Program-made: the position numbers and the translations under genes
Part shown: positions 43,304 to 57,623 of the stretch, piece after piece
Layout of the letters: each line of letters begins with the position of its first letter
Position numbering within the stretch: position 1 is the first letter of the stretch
The notes under the pieces: model-generated
Seen by the model: the letters and a program-made list of their open reading frames with translations, nothing else
Databases searched by the model: none
What the model was told of the DNA's origin: nothing
Assembly (NCBI RefSeq): GCF_900269665.1
Contig: NZ_LT985361.1
Location: 1,953,459 to 2,017,458, forward strand
Direction: 5' to 3'
Origin: Nocardia suismassiliense
GTDB taxonomy: Bacteria; Actinomycetota; Actinomycetes; Mycobacteriales; Mycobacteriaceae
DNA: 64,000 nucleotides

Positions 43304-44323
43304 TCAGGCAGTCAGGCCCATACCCTGCGCCAGCAGCGGCCAGGACTTGTGCAGCGCCTCTTCCCAGTACGGCCAGTAGTGCGTGCCGACCGGGTTGAAC
43401 TGGTAGGTCGCCGGGATGTTCAGCGAGTCGAGCTTGTTCTTCAGATTGGCGGTGCAGCCGTTGACGGCCGCCTCGATGATCACACCGAGACCGAGGTTTG
43501 CCACGCCCGTCGGGCCGGGCGCGCTACCGAGGTAGTAGTTGACGTCGTCCAGCATCGGGATACCGCTGCCGCTGGAGACGTAGAGCAGGGTGCCGCGCAA
43601 CTTCTCCGCGTTGATCACCGGGTCGTTCGCCGCCCACTGCGGGTCGTTGGACGGACCGTACATGTTCTCGGTGTTGCCGCCCGCCCACGTCTCGGTGGCC
43701 AGTTTCACGAACTGCTGACCGGCCGGATCGGCGATCTGCGCGCAGCCGCTGTATGCGGCGACGGACTTCCACAGGCCGGGCTTGGCCTCGGCCAGCTGCA
43801 GCACCGAGGTGCCGGAGGTCGACAATCCGGCGAGCGCATTGAGGCCGGTGGATTGCAGCGTCTGGTCCAGCAGCGGGGGCAGTTCCTCGGTGAAGAAGGT
43901 CTTCCACTTGTTCACGCCGAGCGCCGGGTCGGGCTTCTGCCAGTCGGTGTAGTAGCTGCCGCGACCGCCGATCGGCGACACGACGTTGACCTGCTTGTCG
44001 GCCAGCCACTGCAGCGCGTCGGTCTGCGCCTGCCAGCTGGCGGTGCCGATGCCGCCGTCGAGGCCGTTGAGCATGTAGAGGTTCGGTGCCGACTTGCCCT
44101 CGTCGGCCGGACGCTGCACGTCGACCGGGATCTCGGTGTTCATCGCCGCCGAGTACACCTTCAGGTGCCAGGTGCGCCCCTCCTTGGTGATGGAGGTGAC
44201 GGCCGACGGCTTCTGCGGTTCGGCCGAGGCGGTGGCGCCGAGCAGGCCCGCGGACAGCATGGTGGCGAGGGCGACGACGGTGGTCCGCAGAGCAGCGGTG
44301 TGGCGTAGTGCGGAAAGCTTCAT
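43304..44323 (-). CDS. secreted Ag85-like mycolyltransferase
   Basis: A 339-residue alpha/beta hydrolase with signal peptide (RTTVVALATMLSAGLLGATA, cut near SAEP). Antigen 85 family marks are VYSAAMNTEIPVDVQRP, NLYMLNGLDGG, VVSPIGGRGSYYTDW, the nucleophile Ser168 in AGLSTSGTS (the mycobacterial form is GLSMAASS) and a catalytic His in GTHYWPYWEEAL. These enzymes transfer mycolic acids onto trehalose and arabinogalactan in the envelope. Its presence implies that the host makes mycolic acids. It converges on the WYL gene with only four bases between stops, and its promoter lies in the region upstream of the NRPS. Confidence 0.92.
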   Translation of the reverse strand: MKLSALRHTAALRTTVVALATMLSAGLLGATASAEPQKPSAVTSITKEGRTWHLKVYSAAMNTEIPVDVQRPADEGKSAPNLYMLNGLDGGIGTASWQAQTDALQWLADKQVNVVSPIGGRGSYYTDWQKPDPALGVNKWKTFFTEELPPLLDQTLQSTGLNALAGLSTSGTSVLQLAEAKPGLWKSVAAYSGCAQIADPAGQQFVKLATETWAGGNTENMYGPSNDPQWAANDPVINAEKLRGTLLYVSSGSGIPMLDDVNYYLGSAPGPTGVANLGLGVIIEAAVNGCTANLKNKLDSLNIPATYQFNPVGTHYWPYWEEALHKSWPLLAQGMGLTA

Positions 44324-45222
44324 CGAACGTGCATCTATCTAGTACTCCCTATGGCTTGTAGCTTCGACCGGCGCGCGGACTGCCCCAATCCCCACCCACT
44401 GCGTCTTCCGTAGCGGCAAAACTGTTACACATCGCTGCCGCTCTGTCGGACGTAGTCGGGCTGCGCTGCTCCTACTGTAAGCGGGCGCACAACCGGCCGC
44501 GCACGGTACTCAGGCCTGCAGTGCGGCCGGGGTGACTGTTGAATCCCTACGGGCACAAGCCAAGTGGGCCGAAGCGGCTTTCATTGCGTGGGGTTGCCGG
44601 TGTTCCGTTGCGGCTGGAGAGTCGCGAAGGTGCTTTTAGCAGAATGTGGCGATCATTGCTCCGCGCAAACGTAATTAAATCATCATAGTTTTCTAATAAT
44701 ACTCAAATGATATATATGCGGTAGATCACCTGGTTCGCCTGTATAGTAGTTGATAGCAAATGTCAGGCAATACGTAAGCAATGGGGCTATTATCTACTCG
44801 GCTTCGCAATGTTAACTATAACTGAACACGGTCGTGCACGTCGGCCCGCCCGGCGTCGGGTCTCGGCGGAGTCGTGGTGTGCTGCCTACGCACAGGCTCG
44901 AACTGGTGGCGGCGATGAATCGTCTGTTCGGCCGAAGTCTGGTGACGCGCTGAAGCCGAGTGGCGTTCAGGCGTCTTCGAGTGCGAAATGTCGACCATTT
45001 ACGGTACGATTTTCTGGAAAGAGCTATTAGGCGGCTATTTCCATCGTGGACGCTCGATGTAACGTTTACCGGTCGGGATCATGATAGGAATCCGACGGCT
45101 GGGAGCGACGGCGACGTCTCCGGTCCCGAAACATCTATACGCCACTAACTGGTCACGTGACCAATAGTCGGCGGTGAACAGTGGCAATCTGCCGAGTCAG
45201 GCAATGTGTAGGAGAGATAGGT
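44324..45222. other. long gene-free region upstream of the NRPS (899 bp), partly AT-rich
   Basis: No gene is convincing on either strand. The segment from about 44640 to 44830 is strikingly AT-rich for this genome, with runs such as GTAATTAAATCATCATAG and ATGATATATATG, then GC content recovers. A 14-bp perfect palindrome occurs at 45150. The region must hold the promoters of the mycolyltransferase and the NRPS. Its size suggests multiple regulatory inputs, horizontal arrival of the NRPS, or remains of deleted DNA. Confidence 0.6.
45150..45163. promoter_or_regulatory. perfect palindrome TGGTCACGTGACCA before the NRPS
   Basis: A 14-bp perfect inverted repeat lies 59 bases upstream of the NRPS GTG at 45223. 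Uninterrupted palindromes of this size at this position are typical operators of dimeric regulators. Confidence 0.55.
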
Positions 45223-52050
<6,828 letters not shown>

Positions 52051-52184
52051 CTCCAGCGTGCGGTCAATTCACCACCCACCCGGTCCGCGATCAGCCCCCG
52101 CCTGTCCGGGCGACCGGCCGTGGATCGGTGCTGGTCGGTCGCCTGGAGGTGGACGTACTGAGCGGGATGTTTCGAAGCTGCCCG

Positions 52185-52361
52185 CTAAGAGTTTCGTTCG
52201 CGGACCGGGCGGTCACCCGTGATCTCGTCGTCGTCGGCGGGTGGCTCCGGGTCGCGCCATTCCTCGGCTCGGCTGGATCGGTTGCCGCGTATGGTGCCCT
52301 CGAGTTCGTGGGCGAGTTCGTCGTCCAGCTTGGGGCAGTGCTTGCTGTTTCCCCGTTCCAT
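52185..52361 (-). CDS. conserved small acidic protein (58 aa)
   Basis: ATG at 52361 with a GAGGAG ribosome-binding site six bases upstream; the stop is TAG at 52185. The sequence begins MERGNSKHCPKLDDELAHEL, continues EGTIRGNRSSRAEEWRDPEP and ends in an acidic, charged tail (PADDEITGDRPVRERNS). Small proteins of the form RxSSKHxPRLDexL...RAEEWRxxEP are widespread in actinobacteria, of unknown function. Composition is hydrophilic with no membrane segment. It lies just downstream of the Vms1-like gene on the same strand (24 bases) and may share its transcript. Confidence 0.75.
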   Translation of the reverse strand: MERGNSKHCPKLDDELAHELEGTIRGNRSSRAEEWRDPEPPADDDEITGDRPVRERNS

Positions 52362-52384
52362 CGCTGTCTCCTCGATTCGTCGGA

Positions 52385-53481
52385 TTACCGGTGCCGAAGC
52401 AGCGCGCCCACCCCTTCCGGTGGTGCGCTCGCTTCATCGACCGGAGTGATCGTGGCCCCGCAGGTCAACGCGGCCACCGGTAGTGCTTCGTCGGCACGGC
52501 AGATGCTTGCGGTCAGGGTGTCGCCTGCCGCGACGCGCGTTTCGTCGACTGGATGGATCGGCGCAGGCTCGGTCTGCACCAGACGATCAGCCAGCGCGAT
52601 CCCGTTGATCAACAGCCGGTCCACGTTCGCTTCGCCCAACGCGGCGGTCGTTTCGGCCAACCCGGCTACCGCCAAACCGTCGGGCCTGCCGCGCTCGGTG
52701 GCGTATTGCTCCAGCACACGGCGCTGTTCGCGCTCGGCCGCCTCGGTGACGACCTTGTGCACCTGCTCGTCGAATTCGCCCTGATCCGCCCCGGCTGCCC
52801 TGGCGCCCGCCTCGACGGCTACCACCTCGGCACCGTGCTCGGGCAGCGCGTCGGCGAGCGCCGCACGAGAGCTCACCTCACCGCCGATCACGATGACGCG
52901 GGCATGCACCTGCTCGGCGAGTCTGCCGACTTCGTGCGCCACCTCGTCGATATTGCGGCGGATCTTCTCGTCGACCCGATGCTGAATCGACCACGCCGCC
53001 CAGCCGCCGCCGTGGCGGATCTTGTGCAGCGGATGACCCTCGCCCTGCACGGTTTCCCCGACCACCGCGCCGCGGAGTCGACGGCGTAGATATCGGAGCC
53101 GCGACGGTCGACCACCGCGACCACATGGGCGACCTGCCGGGCCGCTCGCTCGAGCAGCGGCAGCACATAGGGCAGGCGGGCGACGCGCACGATATCGCGC
53201 GGCGGCAGCTCCGGGAGCACTTCGTCGGCGAGCAGCGCCGTACGGTCGGCGATGAGCACGCGGCCGTATCGGCCCGGTACCGGCGGGGTCGCGAGTGCCG
53301 CGTCCGCCAGCAGACGGATGGTCGCTTTGTCCGCTCCGTCCGTGGTCAGCTGCTCTTCGATAGCGCGCCAACGTAAGTCGCGCTGCTGCGCGGCGTCCTC
53401 GGTGTTGTGCGAGGCATCGAGGTACAGCGAGGCGAACGGGCCGTCCCGTTCGACGATCTCGCGAAGTTTCGCATGCTGCAT
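52385..53481 (-). pseudogene. Vms1/baeRF-type peptidyl-tRNA hydrolase-like gene, frameshifted
   Basis: Two overlapping reverse frames together encode one protein of about 365 residues. The first begins at ATG 53481 (MQHAKLREIVERDGPFASLY) and carries VPGRYGRVLIADRTALLADE and VVAVVDRRGSDIYAVDS. The second continues with GAVVGETVQGEGHPLHKIRH, RRNIDEVAHEVGRLAEQVHA, RVIVIGGEVSSRAALADALP and the C-terminus to 52385. Adding one G in the GC run around 53066-53078 would restore VDSAGAVVGETVQ. The family (eRF1-like baeRF, with mycobacterial homologues such as Rv2629) resembles Vms1/Ankzf1 proteins acting on stalled ribosomes. The lesion may be a sequencing error. ATG 53481 is two bases from the DUF3140 stop. 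Confidence 0.8.
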
Positions 53482-53483
53482 GG

Positions 53484-53819
53484 TCACGGTCCCTTCAGTG
53501 GATCGTGGCCGAGCGACATCAGCCGGTGCCGCCAATGCGCCTGGCCGGCAACCGGTTCCAAGTCGGCTCGGCGGGCATCGGTCACCTCGCGCACCACTCT
53601 GCGCATCGCCTCGGCATCCTCGGCCACCAGATCGGTGCGCCGTTTACCCAAAATGGCCAGCACCCGCTGGCCGAGCTGCGGCCCCGAGTGGTCCGGCAAC
53701 GCCTCGGCGTCCGGGCCCGCGCTCGCGGTACGCAACCAATCCCGCAACTCGCGGGAAGACATATTCACGACGCGATGGAACTCGTCCCACAAATCGTCGT
53801 CGACGTGGGTTTCCGCCAT
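53484..53819 (-). CDS. DUF3140 family protein
   Basis: A 111-residue protein from the ATG at 53819. It matches DUF3140 end to end: VDDDLWDEFHRVVNMSSREL, RDWLRTASAG, LPDHSG, GQRVLAILGKRRTDL, MRRVVREVTDARR and the end RWHRL-type motif WRHRLMSLGHDPLKGP. The family is small, cytosolic and of unknown function, frequent in actinobacterial stress-linked neighbourhoods. The Vms1-like gene begins two bases after its stop, so they form an operon. Longer upstream in-frame sequence to 54101 is not supported. Confidence 0.85.
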   Translation of the reverse strand: MAETHVDDDLWDEFHRVVNMSSRELRDWLRTASAGPDAEALPDHSGPQLGQRVLAILGKRRTDLVAEDAEAMRRVVREVTDARRADLEPVAGQAHWRHRLMSLGHDPLKGP

Positions 53820-53964
53820 CGTGCTCACCCCGTTTCCACGATCGTCCGGCAGGGTCTGGATACCCCCGCCACCTGGACTTTTCCCAAAAACTGGCTGTCT
53901 CGTCGGCATCCCTCCTTCCGTCACGGCTACTACCCGCAAGATCCGAGGCAAAACCCGGAGCGCC

Positions 53965-54432
53965 TCAGCCGGCGAGACGCAACCGCACCATCGGCAACGT
54001 GCCGACCGGCTTCCCGGTCGCCCGCTCGATACTGCTTCGCAGCCTCTGCCACGCGGCCGGATGGTGGCGGATGTAGTGCTCCAGCGCATCGGCCGCGTCA
54101 TCCTCGTTCATCGGCGAAGCGATCGCCGGTGCGTCGCGCAGTCGGCCGGTAGAGATACGCACCTGGGGCTGCGCCCGAATGTTGCGGTACCACTGCGCTT
54201 TCGTACCGAATCCGGAGACGACGATGTATTCGCCGGACCCCGGCCGGTCGACAACCTCGAGTACGACGTACCGCTTCTCCCCGGACTTGCGCCCGACATG
54301 CTCCAGCATGAGGACGCGGGTACCGAGAACGAACCCCAGTCCGGCGCGGTAGAGCCGGATCGGCGCGCGCACCAACCAGCGGGTCTGCAGTGCGCGTGCG
54401 CCGAGGGTGGCGATCAGGTCTGCGGGGGTCAT
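53965..54432 (-). CDS. deazaflavin (F420)-dependent nitroreductase-family protein (DDN-like)
   Basis: A 155-residue split-barrel protein from the ATG at 54432. It shows LMLEHVGRKSGEKRYVVLEV, the phosphate-binding strand typical of the DDN/DUF385 family, then EYIVVSGFGTKAQWYRNIRA and the end HHPAAWQRLRSSIERATG and LPMVRLRLAG. Members bind coenzyme F420 and reduce quinones or nitro compounds at the membrane. It lies 145 bases upstream of the DUF3140 start on the same strand and may be separately transcribed. Confidence 0.88.
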   Translation of the reverse strand: MTPADLIATLGARALQTRWLVRAPIRLYRAGLGFVLGTRVLMLEHVGRKSGEKRYVVLEVVDRPGSGEYIVVSGFGTKAQWYRNIRAQPQVRISTGRLRDAPAIASPMNEDDAADALEHYIRHHPAAWQRLRSSIERATGKPVGTLPMVRLRLAG

Positions 54433-54590
54433 GTCTGTTTCCCTTCCCCGGAATCGAGACGGTATGGGCGGTGAGCTCCCGAGGGTTAACCGTAGGTGTC
54501 CGATTGGTGGTTCGGGTTGCGGGCGGACTGACGTACCTGGGTGCGCGTGGTTAGGTGTCCGGCAGCAGCGGCTGAGCGGGTAGGAGTGGG

Positions 54591-56507
54591 ATGACGTCGG
54601 GTGGGCCTGGTCTCGATCAGACCGAGTGGTCTGGTTTGTTGAAGGGTGCGCAGGGCGGCAAGTTGAAGTTGCTGAAGGTGGATGCGGGGGCGTTGCGGAA
54701 GATCGTGTCGGCGTGTGAGGCGTTCGCGGCCGATATCAAGGGGTTGATCGACTTCTTGCTTCGTGAGGATAGTTTCCCGAAGTTTTCGTGGGTTTATGAT
54801 AACAAGGCTGCCGGGGCGCATTCGAATGCCGCATTGGCCGAGTCTCGTGTGACGACTTTGTACAGTATGAAGATGTTGTTCGACAAGTTCGATGACAAGC
54901 GGACGGTCGAGCTGGTCGATATCTTGAAGAATCATCAGGCGATCGTCACGGTGATGGCGAATACTTTCGGTGCGGCGCACAAGTCGTTCAGTAAGACCGA
55001 TGACGATAATGCGAGTATGTTTCATCCGCCGGCGCAGGGGACGAACCATTGGCCGGAGATCGCGAAGTTCCATGCGACGCCGTCGGCCGACTGGAAATCG
55101 GGGCCGGGGTTGCCGACGACAGCGGGGTCGGGAGTGAGTTTCGATAGTAATGCGAAGGGCAGGATCGAGGGTGCGATCGAAAGTGGCGACAGCCTGTCGT
55201 TGCTCGATTTTGCCGCCATCGCCGAGATGATCGAGCGGAACGGTGGCAATACGTTCTGGATGGCCGGTGAATGGAAGGCGCTGGCCACGGTCTGGCGGCG
55301 GTCGGTGCAGAAGTTCACCGACGAGGTGGATTATGTCTTCAAGAACCAGTATTGGGAGGGTGCCGGCGCCGATCGCGCGGTGGCTTTCCTGGACAAGTAT
55401 CTGCAGTCCACCGATACCTTGCAGCGCGGTATGGAATCCATGTCCAATGTTATCGGTAATACGGCAAATTTCAATTTTTTCATAAAATCGCATCAGCCGC
55501 TGTACGAGCATTACAAGTATATTGCCGGCTCGGTTTCTTCGGTTCAGGATTTTACCGATGTCAATGATGTGCTGACCAGGGCGCGGACGTTCTGGGACAA
55601 GGGTGATGCGTCGAGTGCGCAGAAGGGGTATCGCGGGGGTATCACCCAGCTCGCCGGGTATATACCCACGTTCACCGACCCGAACAAGATGCTCGGTGCC
55701 AGTGGTGACTTGCCAGGCAGCTACAACTACAAGGACCCCACCGGCAACAATGGTGGTGGCAGCGGTGGCGGTAAAGGTGGCGGCGGAACCGGTGGCGGCA
55801 AAGACGGCGGCGGTAACAGCGGCGGCGGAACCGGCAGCGGTAAATCCGGTGGCGGCACCGGGGGTGGCGGCGAAGGCAAAGGCACCGGCGGTGGTGCGGG
55901 CAGCGCGGGCAGCAAACCACCTGGATCCGGCAGCAAGCCGCCGGGTTCCGGCGGCGGAACCGAATCATCTTCCCGCCCACCATCGTCGGCGAAAGAGATG
56001 GTTCCCGGTGGGGCCACCGGTCCGGTCGTCGGCGCAACCGGACCGCTGTCTGCGCTGACGAAGGCCTTGCAGCAGCTGGCATCAGGAATGATGTCCGGCC
56101 CCTCGCTGCCGTTCGCCTCGGGTCCTTGGGATGCGTCAGGACCGACTGGTGCCTCCGGCCCGTTCGGCTTCGACATCAAGCCGGCCGGTGTGGGTGGTGG
56201 CTCGGCGGGTGGTAGCGCGGCCGGGGCAGGTAAACCCGCAAATCCGTTGGAGGACAAACTGTTCCCCCGTGCTGCGGCGCCAGGCAACTCCACTGAAGCG
56301 GTGACCGCGCGGGCCGGCATGGCTCCATCGGCCGCGATGCCCTACGGCGGTTACCCGATGGGTGGCGGCATGGGCGGCGGCGCCCCCGGCGGGCAACAGC
56401 AACAGCAGCAACAGCGCAAACGCGCGGCCTACCTGGACAGTACCGAGCACCTGGAGGAGGCGGTCGGCGAAGATCCCCTGTCGGTCCGGCCCATCATCGA
56501 CCGCTGA
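54591..56507 (+). CDS. WXG/PPE-like ESX-associated protein 1 with Gly-rich tail
   Basis: A 638-residue protein; ATG 54591 follows TAGGAG. Residues 1-140 form a helical hairpin with the signature TEWSGLLKGAQGGKLKL and NHQAIVTVMANTFGAAHKSF. Residues 200-300 form a second hairpin with a W-x-G motif (NQYWEGAGADRAV). After GSYNYKDPTG comes a tail of Gly/Ser/Lys repeats (about residues 383-460), collagen-like GP-x triplets (GATGPVVGATGP) and a poly-Gln stretch, ending HLEEAVGEDPLSVRPIIDR. Helical hairpins with WxG and a low-complexity tail are typical of ESX substrates such as PPE or EspB; the nearby EspG supports this. There is no signal peptide. It is a paralogue of the gene at 59373. Confidence 0.8.
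   Translation: MTSGGPGLDQTEWSGLLKGAQGGKLKLLKVDAGALRKIVSACEAFAADIKGLIDFLLREDSFPKFSWVYDNKAAGAHSNAALAESRVTTLYSMKMLFDKFDDKRTVELVDILKNHQAIVTVMANTFGAAHKSFSKTDDDNASMFHPPAQGTNHWPEIAKFHATPSADWKSGPGLPTTAGSGVSFDSNAKGRIEGAIESGDSLSLLDFAAIAEMIERNGGNTFWMAGEWKALATVWRRSVQKFTDEVDYVFKNQYWEGAGADRAVAFLDKYLQSTDTLQRGMESMSNVIGNTANFNFFIKSHQPLYEHYKYIAGSVSSVQDFTDVNDVLTRARTFWDKGDASSAQKGYRGGITQLAGYIPTFTDPNKMLGASGDLPGSYNYKDPTGNNGGGSGGGKGGGGTGGGKDGGGNSGGGTGSGKSGGGTGGGGEGKGTGGGAGSAGSKPPGSGSKPPGSGGGTESSSRPPSSAKEMVPGGATGPVVGATGPLSALTKALQQLASGMMSGPSLPFASGPWDASGPTGASGPFGFDIKPAGVGGGSAGGSAAGAGKPANPLEDKLFPRAAAPGNSTEAVTARAGMAPSAAMPYGGYPMGGGMGGGAPGGQQQQQQQRKRAAYLDSTEHLEEAVGEDPLSVRPIIDR
55741..55980 (+). repeat. Gly-rich coding repeats in ESX-associated protein 1
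   Basis: Units of GGGKGGGG, GGGTGSGK and similar, on repeated GGTGGCGGCAA-type DNA, encode a flexible tail. The same kind of block occurs in the paralogue at 60529-60775. Confidence 0.7.
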
Positions 56508-56531
56508 CCAGCCCATCCTTCGAGCCGAAAC

Positions 56532-57623
56532 GTGAGCTCCGCCATGCGTTTTCATGTTGTCAATTTCCCCAATACGCAGACCACCAAGCACTATCAGCCA
56601 TGCGCCTACACCCAGAAGATCCGGCGTTTCGCCGGCATGATGACGGGTCTGGGCCACGAGGTGTTTCTGTACGGCGGCGAGGAGAACGACGCGGCCTGCA
56701 CGGAATTCGTCACCATCGCGTCGAAGTCGGAGCAGGCCGCGTGGTTCGGCGGCAACGATCTGTACAAGGAACCCAACAACCTCACCTGGAACGCCTACGA
56801 CCCGCACTGGACCACCACCAATGAGCGCGCCATCACCGAGATCGCCAAGCGCAGGCAGGATCGCGATTTCATCTGCGTGCTCGGCGGCACCTGTCAGCAG
56901 GCGATCGCGGACACCTTTCCCGAGCTGATGACTGTCGAGTTCGGGATCGGCTACAGCGGAGTGTTCGCGAACTACCGAGTGTTCGAAAGTTACGCGTGGA
57001 TGCACTCCGTCTATGGTTCGCGTTCCACGGTGCCCGGCGTGATGAGCGCCCGCGGGCAATTCTACGACGCGGTGATCCCGAATTACTATGAGGTGGAAGA
57101 CTTTCCGTTCTCCGATGAGAAGGACGACTACTTCCTCTTCATGGGCCGCTTGGTCGAGGCGAAGGGTATTCAGATCGCCGTCGACACCTGTCAGCGGCTC
57201 GGCGTGAAGCTGGTCGTTGCGGGCGCGGGCGTGGCGCCGCCCGCCGAGGTCGCCGAGTATGTCGGCGTGGTCGACCATGTGCGCCGGGGCGAGTTGATGA
57301 GCCGGGCCCGTGGGGTTTTCGTGCCCTCGCTGTACCTGGAACCGTTCGGCGGCGTGCATGCCGAGGCGATGCTGTGCGGGACTCCGGTGATCACCACCGA
57401 CTGGGGCGTGTTCACCGAGACCGTGCAACAGGGTGTACAGGGCTTTCGCTGCCGGACGCTGCGCGAATTCTGCGAGGCCGCCGATGCGGTCGACAAGCTC
57501 GACTACCAAGGGATTCGCGACTACGCGGTGTCCAAGTTCTCCACCGATGCCGTTGCCCCGCAGTACGAGACGTATTTCGAGCGGCTCGGCACGCTCTGGG
57601 GAGAGGGCTGGTACGCCGCGTGA
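56532..57623 (+). CDS. GT4-type glycosyltransferase
   Basis: About 363 residues from GTG 56532 (ATG 56544 is an alternative). It has a GT-B fold: N-terminal MRFHVVNFPNTQTTKHYQPC and YTQKIRRFAGMMTGLGHEVF, then the second domain YFLFMGRLVEAKGIQIAVDT and the sugar-nucleotide site FVPSLYLEPFGGVHAEAMLC with the conserved ExFG..hxEAM pattern. The central FGIGYSGVFANYRVFESYAW is characteristic of a subgroup seen with polysaccharide genes. No signal peptide or membrane segment. It is coupled to the DUF707 gene (GTGA overlap). Both sit between two paralogous ESX-associated genes, so glycosylation of those products or of an associated glycan is possible. Confidence 0.88.
   Translation: MSSAMRFHVVNFPNTQTTKHYQPCAYTQKIRRFAGMMTGLGHEVFLYGGEENDAACTEFVTIASKSEQAAWFGGNDLYKEPNNLTWNAYDPHWTTTNERAITEIAKRRQDRDFICVLGGTCQQAIADTFPELMTVEFGIGYSGVFANYRVFESYAWMHSVYGSRSTVPGVMSARGQFYDAVIPNYYEVEDFPFSDEKDDYFLFMGRLVEAKGIQIAVDTCQRLGVKLVVAGAGVAPPAEVAEYVGVVDHVRRGELMSRARGVFVPSLYLEPFGGVHAEAMLCGTPVITTDWGVFTETVQQGVQGFRCRTLREFCEAADAVDKLDYQGIRDYAVSKFSTDAVAPQYETYFERLGTLWGEGWYAA

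Noticed and set aside
44809..45148. Small open frames upstream of the NRPS (73 and 62 residues)
   Set aside because: No ribosome-binding site, Arg-rich composition and no recognised similarity; not a convincing MbtH-like gene.
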